Shown here one piece after another: positions 25,676 through 34,730 of a stretch of 64,000 nucleotides of DNA; positions within the stretch are counted from its first letter, which is position 1; the number at the start of each line of letters is the position of its first letter. The position numbers and the translations under genes are program-made. The notes under the pieces are model-generated. The model was given only the letters and a program-made list of their open reading frames with translations. It did not search any database and was not told where the DNA came from. Source of the DNA: Longimicrobium sp. (GTDB lineage: Bacteria; Gemmatimonadota; Gemmatimonadetes; Longimicrobiales; Longimicrobiaceae); NCBI GenBank assembly GCA_036377595.1, contig DASUYB010000103.1:116850-180849 (forward strand), written 5' to 3'.

Positions 25676-25741
25676 GTTGGAGTCCGCGGGTTGAAACCCG
25701 CGGCTGGAACTTCAAGAAGTCCGCCTTCGCGGACTGGCGGG
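25676..25741. repeat. Double-hairpin intergenic repeat
   Basis: Two hairpins in tandem: CCGCGGGTTGAAACCCGCGG (8-base stem, TGAA loop) and AGTCCGCCTTCGCGGACT (7-base stem, TTCG-type loop). This looks like a REP-type unit. It lies upstream of trpE and behind the DUF885 gene start. Confidence 0.7.
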
Positions 25742-25771
25742 CGCGATCTTCGGTGTAGCGACGATCGATCG

Positions 25772-25818
25772 CACTCAGCACTTGGGACTTGGGACTTGGG
25801 ACTCAGGACTCAGCCCTC
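25772..25818. repeat. ACTTGGG/ACTCAGG short-repeat tract
   Basis: A run of near-identical 7-base words: CACTCAGCACTTGGGACTTG then GGACTTGGGACTCAGGACTC. A similar but shorter tract (GCACTCAGCATTCAGCACTT) occurs near 19799-19820, on the downstream side of the peptide array. Confidence 0.6.
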
Positions 25819-25881
25819 CGCCACTTCGCACATCCCCACCCGCCCACTTACATTCCGCCATCACCCCGGCCGACCCATCCG

Positions 25882-27378
25882 ATGACGCTTTCGCCGACGT
25901 TCGACGAGTTCGCCGCGCTCGCCCGCTCCGCCACCCTGGTGCCGGTGTGGCGCGAGCTGCTGTTCGACACCGACACCGCGGTCACCGCCTACGCCAAGAT
26001 CGCGCGGCCGCCGTTCGGCTTCCTGCTCGAGTCCGTCGTGGGCGGCGAGACGTGGGCGCGCTGGACCTTCCTGGGCACCGAGCCGCGCGGCGCCTGGAAG
26101 CTCACCGGAAGACGGGTGGAGACGTGGGCGCCGGGCGAGGGGTGGACGGACCGCGGCGAGTCGGCCGATCCGCTGGGCGACTTCGACCGCATGCTGAAGG
26201 CGTCGGAGCCCGCGCAGGTCCCTGGGCTGCCGCGCTTCTGGGGCGGCGCGGTGGGCTTCTTCGGCTACGACGTGGTGCGGCTGATCGAGCGGCTCCCGGA
26301 CGAGAACGCGGACGCGCTCCCCGTCCCCGACGCGCTGTTCATCCTCACCGGCACCGTCGTCGCCATCGACAACCTCTTTGGCCGCGCTCGCGTGATCGCC
26401 GCGGTGGACACGGCGGGCGCGGACGAGGCCGAGCTGCGCCGCCGCTACGACGCCGCGGCGGGAGAGATCGACGCGCTCGTCCGCCGCCTGCGCGAGGGCC
26501 AGGCGCCGCCGCCGCTGGAGCTGCGCGCCGATCCTCCGGCGGACCCGCACTTCTCCAGCAACCTGACGCGCGGGGAGTACGAGCAGGGCGTGCGCCGCGT
26601 GCAGGAGTACATCCGCGCGGGCGACGCCTTCCAGGTGGTCCTCGCCCAGCGCCTCACCGTCCCCACGGACGCGGCGCCGTTCGACCTCTACCGCGCGCTG
26701 CGGACGCTGAACCCCTCGCCCTACCTCTTCTACCTGGACCTGGACGGCTTCCAGCTCGTCGGCTCGTCGCCCGAGGTGATGGTGCGGCTGGAGGAGGGGA
26801 CGGTGACGGTGCGCCCCATCGCCGGCACCCGCCGCCGCGGCCGCGACGCCGCCGAGGACGCCGCGCTGGCCGAGAGCCTCCTCGCCGACACCAAGGAGCT
26901 GGCCGAGCACCTGATGCTGCTGGACCTGGGGCGGAACGACGTGGGACGCGTGGCCCGCTTCGGCAGCGTGCGCGTTCCCGCGCGCATGGTGGTGGAGAAG
27001 TACTCGCACGTGCTGCACCTGGTCAGCACCGTGGAGGGCGACCTGCGCGACGGGCTCTCGGCGGTCGACGTGTTCCGCGCCTCGTTTCCCGCGGGCACCG
27101 TCTCGGGCGCGCCCAAGGTGCGGGCGATGGAGATCATCGACGAGCTGGAGACGGTGCGCCGCGGGCCGTACGCCGGCGCCGTGGGCCACTTCTCCTGGGG
27201 CGGGAGGGCGATGGACACCGCCATCGCCATCCGCACCGTGGTGGCGGAGGGGGGACGCGCCCACGTGCAGGCCGGCGCGGGGATCGTGGCCGACTCGGAC
27301 CCGGCCACGGAGTACGAGGAGACGCTGAGCAAGGCGCGGGCGCTGCTGCGGGCGCTGCAGCGGGTTGCGGCTCGGTGA
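25882..27378 (+). CDS. trpE: Anthranilate synthase component I
   Basis: A 498-residue chorismate-using enzyme. Signature blocks: AGTRRRGRDAAEDAALAESL, MLLDLGRNDVGRVAR, YSHVLHLVSTVEGDL, FPAGTVSGAPKVRAMEII and AGAGIVADSDPATEYEET. It converts chorismate and ammonia to anthranilate in tryptophan synthesis, normally with the glutamine amidotransferase TrpG. No trpG follows, so the partner is encoded elsewhere. Start ATG 25882 gives the usual N-terminal TrpE domain and length. A PabB or other chorismate-enzyme role is a minor alternative. A short intergenic tract separates it from the double-hairpin repeat. Confidence 0.92.
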   Translation: MTLSPTFDEFAALARSATLVPVWRELLFDTDTAVTAYAKIARPPFGFLLESVVGGETWARWTFLGTEPRGAWKLTGRRVETWAPGEGWTDRGESADPLGDFDRMLKASEPAQVPGLPRFWGGAVGFFGYDVVRLIERLPDENADALPVPDALFILTGTVVAIDNLFGRARVIAAVDTAGADEAELRRRYDAAAGEIDALVRRLREGQAPPPLELRADPPADPHFSSNLTRGEYEQGVRRVQEYIRAGDAFQVVLAQRLTVPTDAAPFDLYRALRTLNPSPYLFYLDLDGFQLVGSSPEVMVRLEEGTVTVRPIAGTRRRGRDAAEDAALAESLLADTKELAEHLMLLDLGRNDVGRVARFGSVRVPARMVVEKYSHVLHLVSTVEGDLRDGLSAVDVFRASFPAGTVSGAPKVRAMEIIDELETVRRGPYAGAVGHFSWGGRAMDTAIAIRTVVAEGGRAHVQAGAGIVADSDPATEYEETLSKARALLRALQRVAAR

Positions 27379-27468
27379 CGCGCCCCTTGCGCCGTTTCAC
27401 CGGACGTTTATTAGTATCCTCAAAATCCCACACGCCGGAACGGCGGCGGGAACGGGACGGACGCTTCC

Positions 27469-27497
27469 TTGACAGGTTCGAACGCCCGTTCTATTAA
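27469..27497 (+). promoter_or_regulatory. Strong sigma70 promoter of the susC operon
   Basis: TTGACA (27469-27474), a 17-base spacer and TATTAA (27492-27497). This is the best promoter match in the window. Confidence 0.8.
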
Positions 27498-27658
27498 TCC
27501 GTGTCACCTCGAAAGCTCAAATCCCCGCCAAGCCGTGGCTTACGCCAACCTGTCGGGGGTCCCCGGCCCAGGCGGCCGGCACGTCGGCCACCGCTCCCGA
27601 AAGCCAGCACCGTGCCCGCGCTCCATCCTGCTCCGAATCCCGTGTAACGGCCCCGTCA

Positions 27659-27678
27659 CGCCCGGGTGCGTCCGGGCG
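27659..27678 (+). terminator. Terminator-like hairpin in the susC leader
   Basis: CGCCCGG at 27659-27665 pairs with CCGGGCG at 27672-27678, followed by TTGTAATT. It lies about 155 bases after the predicted start site and could act as an attenuator. Confidence 0.4.
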
Positions 27679-27875
27679 TTGTAATTCGTCTGCAGGCTCC
27701 ACGCGCTCCATCCACCCGTTCGAAAGGAGGCGGCCAGCGAACCCAGGTTTCTTCGCAGAGGAGACGTCCTGTCCGCAGGCGGCATAGCGCCGCACGGCGG
27801 CGGTCTCCGCGAGACACCCCGGCGCGGGCCGCGGCGCTCGTGAGCGCCCTTCCGCAATCGCCGGGACCCCCCATC

Positions 27876-27904
27876 GTGGCGGGCCTCAGAGGCATGGGCC
27901 CGCC
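27876..27904 (+). promoter_or_regulatory. Hairpin next to the susC ribosome-binding site
   Basis: GGCGGGCC pairs with GGGCCCGCC across TCAGAGGCAT, ending about 10 bases before the AGGAGG of susC. It may affect initiation. Confidence 0.4.
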
Positions 27905-27925
27905 GGAAACCCAGGAGGACGTGTA

Positions 27926-30900
27926 ATGAGCAGACTCCGCTGGCTATTCGCGGCGCTGGTCGCGGTAGCCTTCGCGCCGGTGTCGCTGCTGGCCCAGGAG
28001 CCGGCGACGGTGTCCGGCCGCGTGACCAACGCGTCGGGCGCGCCCGAGAACGCCGTGATGGTGCGCATCGACGCACTCTCGGTGGGCACGACCACCAGCG
28101 CCGACGGCAGCTACCGGCTGGTGGTGCCGGCCTCGCGCGTGCGCGCGGGGCAGCAGGTGACCATCACCGCGTCGCGCGTGGGGCTGGCGTCGTCGTCGCG
28201 CCAGATCACGCTGAACCCCGGCGCCAACCTCACCCAGAACTTCCAACTCGGCGCCGACGTGCTGCGCCTGGGCGAGATCGTGGCCACCGGGCAGGGCACC
28301 GCCACCACGCGCGCCCGCGCCACCGCCACCGTGAACACGGTGAGCAGCCAAGCCATCGAGGAGAGCCGCGAGAACAACGTGGTGGCCGCGCTGGCCGGCA
28401 AGGCGCCCAACGTGCTCGTCACCTCGACCTCGGGTGACCCGGGCGCCGGCGCCTACATCCAGATCCGCGGCGCCGCCTCGGTGTACGGCGGCACGCAGCC
28501 GCTGTTCGTGGTCGACGGCACGCCCATCGACAACCGCTCCACGCGCATCGAGGACTACGCCAACCGCGACCCGAGCTCCGGCGGCACCACGGGCACCACC
28601 GTGACCAACCGCGCCGCCGACATCAACCCCGCCGACATCGCCGACATCCAGATCCTGAAGGGCGGCGCCGCCACGGCGCTGTACGGGTCGCGCGGCGCCA
28701 ACGGCGTGGTGCTGATCACCACCAAGAGCGGCCGCGCCGGGCAGACCCGCGTGAGCTTCAACGGCAGCTACTCGAACGACGAGGTCAACCGCGTCGTTCC
28801 GCTGCAGACCCAGTACGGCCTGGGGCTGAACACCTGCCCCACCGACCGCACCCTGCCCTGCAGCACCACCAGCGGCTCGGCGACGGGCGTGCGCTCGTGG
28901 AACATCGCGCTGCCGGGGAGCACTCCGGTGTTCGACCACGCCAACGAGGTCTACAACACCGGCAACCACTGGGAGACCAACCTCACCCTGTCGGGCGGCG
29001 GCGAGCGTACCACCTACTACATGTCGGTGGGCCGGCTGGCGCAGGACGGCGTGATCGTGGGCCCGCAGGCGTACGACCGCACCACCCTGCGCCTGAAGGG
29101 CACGCACCAGTTCGCCGACAACGTGACGGTAGGCGGCAACTTCGCCTACACCAACGGCCAGGGCGACTTCGTGCAGCAGGGCTCCAACATCTCGGGGATC
29201 CAGCTGGGCGCGCTGCGCACGCCCCCCGAGTTCAACAACCTGCCGTACCTCGACCCGGTCACCGGCTTCCACCGGTCGTACCGCTGCTCGGCCCAGTCGT
29301 GCACGGGGTCGCTGGAGAACAACCGCGGCTTCGACAACCCGTTCTGGGTGGCCAACGAGATGCCCAACACGAGCAGCCTGAACCGCTCGTTCGGCAACGT
29401 GAACGTCGACTACTCGCCGGCCAGCTGGCTGCGCCTGAGCTACATCCTGGGCGCCGACTTCTCGAGCGACGACCGCCGCGCGCTCTTCCCCAAGAGCTCG
29501 TCGGACACGCCCGAGGGGAAGGTGATCCGCGCCAACCTGCGCAACTTCCAGATCGAGAGCCGGTTCCTGGCCACCATGAACCGCAACTTCGGCGACAACG
29601 CGGTGGGCAGCCTGTCGCTGGGCCAGAACCTGAACCACAGCGAGTTCAACCGCTACCAGACCAACGCCTTCAACCTCATCTACGGCACCGACCAGCTCGA
29701 CTTCGCCATCACCAAGGTGCCCGACGAGTACAAGGAGGTCACGCGGACCGACGGCTACTTCGCCAACGGCGAGCTGACGCTGTGGGACCAGCTGACCGTG
29801 AGCGGCAACCTGCTGTACGAGGGCGGCTCCACCTTCGGCACCGAGCAGCAGCGCTTCTGGTACCCCGGCGCGGGCTTCAGCTGGCAGGTGAGCAAGCTCC
29901 CGGCGTTCGACAACCTGAGCTTCGTCGACCAGTTCAAGGTGCGCGCGAACTTCGGCGTCAGCGGCCGCCAGCCGCCGGCATACGTCGACCGCAGCTCGTT
30001 CAACCAGGCCACCCTGGTCGACGGCTGGGTGCAGAACGCCGGCTGGACCACCATCTACAACGGCAAGGACGGCGTGCAGACCCAGGGGACCCTGGGGAAC
30101 TCGGCCATCAAGCCGGAGCGCAAGACCGAGTACGAGGCGGGCTTCGACCTGGGCATCCTGGGCGGCCGCGCGGCGCTGGGCTTCACGTACTACAACCGGG
30201 TCACGAAGGACATGATCCTGGACGTGACCCTGCCCCCCAGCAGCGGCTTCACCGACCAGTTCCAGAACGCCGGCCGGGTGGACAACCACGGGATCGAGCT
30301 CACGCTGGACCTGAACCCCATCCAGCGCGACAACTTCTCCTGGAGCATCAACACCCAGTACTCGCGCAACCGGTCGTGCGTGAAGGAGCTGACCGGCTCG
30401 GACTTCGTGGTGCTGAACGGCTTCTCGGGCACCGGCGGCTCGTACGCCGCGCTGGTGCAGCCGGGCATCGACGGGGCCGAGTGCCATCCGTTCGGCGTGT
30501 TCTACGGCGGTGACTTCGTGCGCTTCGGCCGCGGCGAGGTGGTGGGCGGCACGGACATCGACGCCACCTACGGCGGCCCCGCCGGCGCCGTGTTCCTGGG
30601 CTCGGACGGCTTCCCGCGTCTCTCGGGGACCTCGCACGTGGTGGGCGACCCGAACCCCAGCTGGACGGGGAGCATTCGCAACACCTTCACGCTGTTCGGC
30701 AACCTGCGGGTGTCGGGGCTGCTCGACATCAGCCAGGGGGGCGAGATCTGGAACGGCACGCGCGGCGCGCTGACCAGCTACGGCACGCACGGCAGCACGC
30801 TGGCGTGGCACGGCGCGGGGATCACCACCGCGTTCGGCAGCGGCTTCATGGACCAGTTCACCTACGCGGGCCCCGGGCTGGGCAAGCAGGTGATCATCGA

Positions 30901-31213
30901 CCGCCGCTGGGGCCAGGCCGGCATCGGCAACGGCTTCAACGGGCCGTTCGTGCAGTTCCTCGAGGACGCCAGCTTCGTGAAGCTGCGCGACGTGTCGGTG
31001 TCGTACACGATCGACCAGCCGTGGCTGAAGCGCCGCTTCGGGATGAGCAGCATGAACCTGACGCTCTCCGGCCGCAACCTGAAGACGTGGACCGACTACA
31101 CGGGGATCGACCCCGAGTCGAACCTCACCGGTCAGAGCGTCGGCCGCGGGCTGGACTACTTCAACAACCCGCAGACGCGTTCGTGGGTGATCTCGGTGAA
31201 CCTGAACCGCTAA
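27926..31213 (+). CDS. SusC/RagA family TonB-linked outer membrane protein
   Basis: A 1,095-residue TonB-dependent receptor. After a signal peptide (ending near LLAQEP), a carboxypeptidase-regulatory-like domain (TVSGRVTNASGAPENAVMV) precedes the plug. Plug signatures are GAASVYGGTQPLFVVDGTPI at about 175-195 and ADIQILKGGAATALYGSRGA at about 235-255. A long beta-barrel ends in VISVNLNR. The SusC family imports glycans or peptides with a SusD lipoprotein, which follows here after 22 bases. AGGAGG lies seven bases before ATG 27926. Because no glycosidase cluster surrounds it, the substrate is unknown. The long leader suggests post-transcriptional control. Confidence 0.93.
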   Translation: MSRLRWLFAALVAVAFAPVSLLAQEPATVSGRVTNASGAPENAVMVRIDALSVGTTTSADGSYRLVVPASRVRAGQQVTITASRVGLASSSRQITLNPGANLTQNFQLGADVLRLGEIVATGQGTATTRARATATVNTVSSQAIEESRENNVVAALAGKAPNVLVTSTSGDPGAGAYIQIRGAASVYGGTQPLFVVDGTPIDNRSTRIEDYANRDPSSGGTTGTTVTNRAADINPADIADIQILKGGAATALYGSRGANGVVLITTKSGRAGQTRVSFNGSYSNDEVNRVVPLQTQYGLGLNTCPTDRTLPCSTTSGSATGVRSWNIALPGSTPVFDHANEVYNTGNHWETNLTLSGGGERTTYYMSVGRLAQDGVIVGPQAYDRTTLRLKGTHQFADNVTVGGNFAYTNGQGDFVQQGSNISGIQLGALRTPPEFNNLPYLDPVTGFHRSYRCSAQSCTGSLENNRGFDNPFWVANEMPNTSSLNRSFGNVNVDYSPASWLRLSYILGADFSSDDRRALFPKSSSDTPEGKVIRANLRNFQIESRFLATMNRNFGDNAVGSLSLGQNLNHSEFNRYQTNAFNLIYGTDQLDFAITKVPDEYKEVTRTDGYFANGELTLWDQLTVSGNLLYEGGSTFGTEQQRFWYPGAGFSWQVSKLPAFDNLSFVDQFKVRANFGVSGRQPPAYVDRSSFNQATLVDGWVQNAGWTTIYNGKDGVQTQGTLGNSAIKPERKTEYEAGFDLGILGGRAALGFTYYNRVTKDMILDVTLPPSSGFTDQFQNAGRVDNHGIELTLDLNPIQRDNFSWSINTQYSRNRSCVKELTGSDFVVLNGFSGTGGSYAALVQPGIDGAECHPFGVFYGGDFVRFGRGEVVGGTDIDATYGGPAGAVFLGSDGFPRLSGTSHVVGDPNPSWTGSIRNTFTLFGNLRVSGLLDISQGGEIWNGTRGALTSYGTHGSTLAWHGAGITTAFGSGFMDQFTYAGPGLGKQVIIDRRWGQAGIGNGFNGPFVQFLEDASFVKLRDVSVSYTIDQPWLKRRFGMSSMNLTLSGRNLKTWTDYTGIDPESNLTGQSVGRGLDYFNNPQTRSWVISVNLNR

Positions 31214-31235
31214 CCCACGGAGACACGGACAAACC

Positions 31236-32723
31236 ATGCGAAACCTGACCCAACTCGGCCGCGCCCTGAGCGCGGCCGCGCTGGCCGCCTCGCTGGGCGC
31301 GTGCTCGGACTTCATCGACAACGTTCCCGGCAACGAGAACGTGGTCCAGAACGCGTCGGTGAGCCAGCTCCTGACCTCGGTGCAGCTGCGCACCTGGCTC
31401 TTCAACGAGGGCCACGTGGCACGCGCCACCTCGGTGTGGCTGAACCAGCTGTCGGGCATCGACCGCCAGTTCTCGAGCCTCGACCAGTACGTGTACAGCG
31501 AGGACGAGTTCGACAACGAGATGAGCGGCCTGTACGCCGGCAGCGGGCTGCAGGACCTCCGCCTGGCGCGAGCCAAGGCCGACTCGCAGAACCTGACCGC
31601 CACCAGCGCGGTGCTGAAGATCCACGAGGCCTTCCTGTTCGGCATGGCCGCCAGCATGTGGGGCGACCTGCCGTACTCGCAGGCCGGCGGCGGGGCCGTG
31701 GCGCCCGAGTCGCCGGTGGACGCGCAGGAGGCGGTCTACGCCTCGGTGCAGACGCTGCTGGACCAGGCCATCACCACGCTGAGCGCCGCGCCGTCGGCCT
31801 CGGACCTGGCGCTGCTGGGTGACCGCGACCAGTCGTTCGCGGGCAACACGGCGGCGTGGCGGCGGGTGGCCCAGTCGCTGAAGGCGCGCTACTACATGCA
31901 CTGGGTGGAAGCCCAGGGCGCGGGCGGCGCGGCCGCCACCGCGGCCAACACCGCGTGCGCCGGCAACTGCCTGACCAAGGCGCTGGCGGCCGCCCAGGCC
32001 GGCATCAACTCGGCCGCGGGCGACTGGAACTCGGTGCACACCGGCGCGTCGACGGAGCAGAACTGGTGGTACCAGTTCAGCAACGAGCGCTCGGGGTACA
32101 TGGCGGCCGGGCGCCTGATGGTGGACTCGCTGAAGGCGCGCGGCGACGGCCGGCTGACCGTGTACTTCGCGGGCACCCCGGCCAGCATCACGGGCTCCAA
32201 GCCGGGCGAGAACAACGGCGCGGCGTCCACGCTCAACCTCGACGCGGGCGGGATCGCCGCGGCCGACGCCGGGATCGCGCTGGTGACCTGCGCCGAGACG
32301 CAGTTCATCATCGCCGAGGCGCAGTATCGCCTGGGCGCGGCCCCGGCCACGATCTACACCGCGCTGAACGCGGGCGTGGCCTGCGAGCAGGCGCGCCACG
32401 GGACCAGCGCCATCGCCGCCGTTCCGGCGCTCACGGGCGCGGCGCTGTTCCACGAGATCATGATGCAGAAGTACTTCGCGCAGTTCCTGAACATGGACGC
32501 GATGAACGACTACAAGCGCACCTGCCAGCCGAACGTGGCGGCGGCGGTGAAGGTCGGCTCGCCCGTCCAGAACGACCCGATTCCGTCGCGCCTGCTGTAC
32601 GGGCAGTCGGAGCGGCAGGCCAACAGCGACAACCTCAGCGCTCCGGGCACCGGCAACAACGGGATCCGGAACCGCAACGACCCGATCAGCTGCGCGTCGG
32701 TCACGGGGCTGGCCGGCGCCTGA
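31236..32723 (+). CDS. SusD/RagB family outer-membrane lipoprotein
   Basis: A 495-residue lipoprotein (lipobox LGAC, Cys23). It lies 22 bases after susC and is therefore its surface partner. SusD-like helical-repeat features are seen around KIHEAFLFGMAASMWGDLPY, AWRRVAQSLKARYYMHWVE and AETQFIIAEAQYRLGAAPA (about 345-363). SusD proteins cap the SusC barrel and bind the substrate. The sequence is far from canonical SusD members, so the call rests on the partner, the lipobox and the helical pattern. No obvious sugar-binding residues can be named. A small lipoprotein gene follows. Confidence 0.85.
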   Translation: MRNLTQLGRALSAAALAASLGACSDFIDNVPGNENVVQNASVSQLLTSVQLRTWLFNEGHVARATSVWLNQLSGIDRQFSSLDQYVYSEDEFDNEMSGLYAGSGLQDLRLARAKADSQNLTATSAVLKIHEAFLFGMAASMWGDLPYSQAGGGAVAPESPVDAQEAVYASVQTLLDQAITTLSAAPSASDLALLGDRDQSFAGNTAAWRRVAQSLKARYYMHWVEAQGAGGAAATAANTACAGNCLTKALAAAQAGINSAAGDWNSVHTGASTEQNWWYQFSNERSGYMAAGRLMVDSLKARGDGRLTVYFAGTPASITGSKPGENNGAASTLNLDAGGIAAADAGIALVTCAETQFIIAEAQYRLGAAPATIYTALNAGVACEQARHGTSAIAAVPALTGAALFHEIMMQKYFAQFLNMDAMNDYKRTCQPNVAAAVKVGSPVQNDPIPSRLLYGQSERQANSDNLSAPGTGNNGIRNRNDPISCASVTGLAGA

Positions 32724-32849
32724 CGGCCGGGGTTCATGCAGCACACGAGGCCGGTCTCGCCCCCGGGCGGGGCCGGCCTCGGCTTCACGCGTAAGGGCGC
32801 CGTGGCGGCGGCCGTACGCCCGGCACGGCACCCAGGAAGGATGGTTCGC

Positions 32850-33290
32850 ATGCGATCGGTTTCGGTGCTCCTGCTCCTGTCCATGGCGCTCGGCGGCTGC
32901 TACTCGTACGCGCCGGTGGACACCAACACCCGGCCGTCGCCCTCCAGCGACGTGCGCGTGCGGCTGTCGCGGCCGATGGACTTTCCCATCAGCGACGTGA
33001 CGGTGCGTGACGTGGTGGAACTGCGCGGCGAGGTGGTGCCGTCGCAGGACACGGCGATGACGCTGTCGGTGTTCGGGCTGCGCTCGCAGACGGGGTACGG
33101 AGTCGACGCCTCGGGCGAAACGGTGAGCTTCCCGCGCACCGCCGTGGTGGGGCTGGCGCAGAAGCGGATCTCGCCCTGGCGGTCGGCCGTCTTCGGCGCC
33201 CTGCTGGTGGGCGGCGCGGTTGCGCTGCGCGCCACGGGCGTGATCAGCGGCAACGGCGGCAGCGGCTCCGGGACCGGGACCCAGAAGTAG
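32850..33290 (+). CDS. Small lipoprotein with C-terminal membrane segment
   Basis: A 146-residue lipoprotein (lipobox LGGC, Cys17). ATG 32850 is chosen because AGGAAGG lies nine bases upstream; ATG 32841 lies directly against it. After the lipobox comes a beta-rich region with alternating Val and charged residues (PISDVTVRDVVELRGEVVPS), then a C-terminal hydrophobic segment (AVFGALLVGGAVALRATGV) and a Gly/Ser tail. It follows the SusD gene by 126 bases in the same direction and may be a third gene of the operon. No family is recognised. Confidence 0.65.
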   Translation: MRSVSVLLLLSMALGGCYSYAPVDTNTRPSPSSDVRVRLSRPMDFPISDVTVRDVVELRGEVVPSQDTAMTLSVFGLRSQTGYGVDASGETVSFPRTAVVGLAQKRISPWRSAVFGALLVGGAVALRATGVISGNGGSGSGTGTQK

Positions 33291-33316
33291 TTTCCGGATT
33301 CGCCCACCAACGGAGA

Positions 33317-33351
33317 ACGGCCGCTCCCGCGGGCTTCGCGGGGGCGGCCGT
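33317..33351 (+). terminator. Terminator after the susCD-lipoprotein genes
   Basis: ACGGCCGCTCCCGCG at 33317-33331 pairs with CGCGGGGGCGGCCGT at 33337-33351, closing a small loop, with one mismatch. It sits 26 bases after the lipoprotein stop. Confidence 0.8.
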
Positions 33352-33434
33352 GCTGTATTCACACCAGGATGGGGATGGCCTCTCATACCAATTCCGAGGA
33401 TTCAGTGTTCATTCCGACATCCTCAAAACAATGG

Positions 33435-33514
33435 CTCACACGGAGGAAACGGAGGTAACGGAGGAACTCCGATCGCGTTCAGTTCCTCCGTTGTCTCCGT
33501 TTCCTCCGTGTGAG
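33435..33514. repeat. CGGAG-type palindromic repeat, copy E
   Basis: CTCACACGGAGGAAACGGAG on the left and its inverse ending TCCGTTTCCTCCGTGTGAG on the right, with a degenerate middle. It lies between the convergent small lipoprotein and plug-protein genes, 70 bases from copy F. Confidence 0.93.
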
Positions 33515-33630
33515 ACTCTTCAGTTCAGGAGCATGGGAATGCTCGGTAAATCCTGAGAAACGGTATCATGGAGGAAATTTGCCGTTCGCGGCGATCTCCC
33601 AGTCTTCCATGAGATGATAGAAGGAAGAAT

Positions 33631-33700
33631 CTCACGCAGAGCAGCAGAGGGAGCAGAGAACCGACCGTCGTTCTCTGCTCCCTCTGCTGCTCTGCGTGAG
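33631..33700. repeat. CAGAG-type palindromic repeat, copy F
   Basis: A perfect 30-base inverted repeat: CTCACGCAGAGCAGCAGAGG plus GAGCAGAGAA at 33631-33660 and its exact complement at 33671-33700. Units use CAGAG in place of CGGAG but keep the CTCACGC end. Confidence 0.96.
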
Positions 33701-33741
33701 TCCATTCCTCTTCCGGATGATCAGCCCCCGCCCGGCGTCGG

Positions 33742-34539
33742 CTACGCGCGCTCCTTCAGCCAGATGAGGACCACGCCGCACTCCGAGCCGGGGCGGCGGA
33801 ACTCGACGGGGACCTCGGAGAGGCGGCGGTAGACCTCGATCCCCTCCACCTCGTCGGGGCGCACGTCGTTGGGGACGCCGGCGAAGTCGGGCTGGTAGCT
33901 CACCCCGTCGAGGTAGTACTGCACGGGGCAGTCGCCCGGCTCCCAGCGCGGGTCCACGCGGTACATGGCGGGGGTGGCGCCGTTCATGATCAGCCGGTCG
34001 CCGCGCGAGGTGTTGGCCACGCGCACGCCGGGGATCTCGCGGAAGATGTCGGTCAGGCGCCGCGGCTTGCGCCGGTCGATCTGCTCGCGGGTGACGAACG
34101 ACCCGCGCCCGCGCTCCATCCGCTGGTAGAAGCGCTGCAGCGGGGGACTCATCGGCGGGCGCTGGCTGGTGGCCCGCACCTGGCCCAGCGCCACGGGCGC
34201 GGGGGTCAGCGCCACCTCGAGGGTGGCGGGGCCGGACGCCACCTCGCGCCGTTGCTCGTCGTAGCCCAGGCGGCGCACCAGCACGGTCTCGCGGTCGCTG
34301 CGCAGCGGCAGGAGCGCGCGCCCCAGGCTGTCGGTGCTGGTGCGGGTGTTCCCCACCCACACCTCGGCGCCGCTCACGGACGATCCGTTCGACGAGTCGG
34401 TGACGTGCACCACCAGGAAGCGGTCGCCGGCGGATCCGGCCGCGGGCTGCTGGGCGGGCGCGGGCGAGGCGAGCGCGATCAGGCCGCCGCAGCAGGCGGC
34501 GAGCACCAGGAGTGGTGGACGGGTCCAGGCAAGGCGCAT
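33742..34539 (-). CDS. TonB-plug domain protein without a barrel (short form)
   Basis: A 265-residue exported protein (signal ending near APAQQ). A carboxypeptidase-regulatory-like domain occupies about 45-115 (SGAEVWVGNTRTSTDSLGRA). A TonB-plug-like region follows: GSFVTREQIDRRKPRRLTDI, FREIPGVRV, CPVQYYLDGVSYQPDF, GIEVYRRLSEVPVEFRRP, ending GVVLIWLKERA. There is no beta-barrel, so it cannot be a transporter by itself. Two conserved cysteines (in CPVQYY and ECGVV) could pair. ATG 34539 has GGGAGG upstream. It is the smaller paralogue of the next gene on the same strand. Confidence 0.78.
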   Translation of the reverse strand: MRLAWTRPPLLVLAACCGGLIALASPAPAQQPAAGSAGDRFLVVHVTDSSNGSSVSGAEVWVGNTRTSTDSLGRALLPLRSDRETVLVRRLGYDEQRREVASGPATLEVALTPAPVALGQVRATSQRPPMSPPLQRFYQRMERGRGSFVTREQIDRRKPRRLTDIFREIPGVRVANTSRGDRLIMNGATPAMYRVDPRWEPGDCPVQYYLDGVSYQPDFAGVPNDVRPDEVEGIEVYRRLSEVPVEFRRPGSECGVVLIWLKERA

Positions 34540-34730
34540 GGCGACCTCCCCTGCGGGGTGTTCCGGCCCCCGGCTGACAGCCGGCCGGAAGAGCGGATCA
34601 AGCATAAAGCGAGCCGCTCGTGGATCGGCGGAAACACGGCGTTTTCGGCTGTGCCGCCGTCAAATTCCGTCTCGTTGCGGGGCGCCGCCGCCACGGTGCG
34701 GACGGACGCGGCGCCCCGGTCCCCCGCCCC

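Larger units (their letters stand above)
27379..27925 (+). other. 547-base intergenic region, long leader of susC
   Basis: The promoter at 27469-27497 and two hairpins are annotated separately. From the predicted start site (about 27504) to ATG 27926 the leader is about 420 bases. No convincing small gene is visible in it. Confidence 0.7.
33291..33741. other. 451-base intergenic region with two palindromes
   Basis: Holds the terminator, palindromes E and F, and an AT-richer patch around 33530-33625. No gene is visible. Confidence 0.7.

Noticed and set aside
27944..31657. A very long minus-strand frame opposite the SusC gene
   Set aside because: It is the antisense of a clear SusC gene. The translation is Val/Arg/His/Gly-rich without domains, as expected of a GC-rich shadow.
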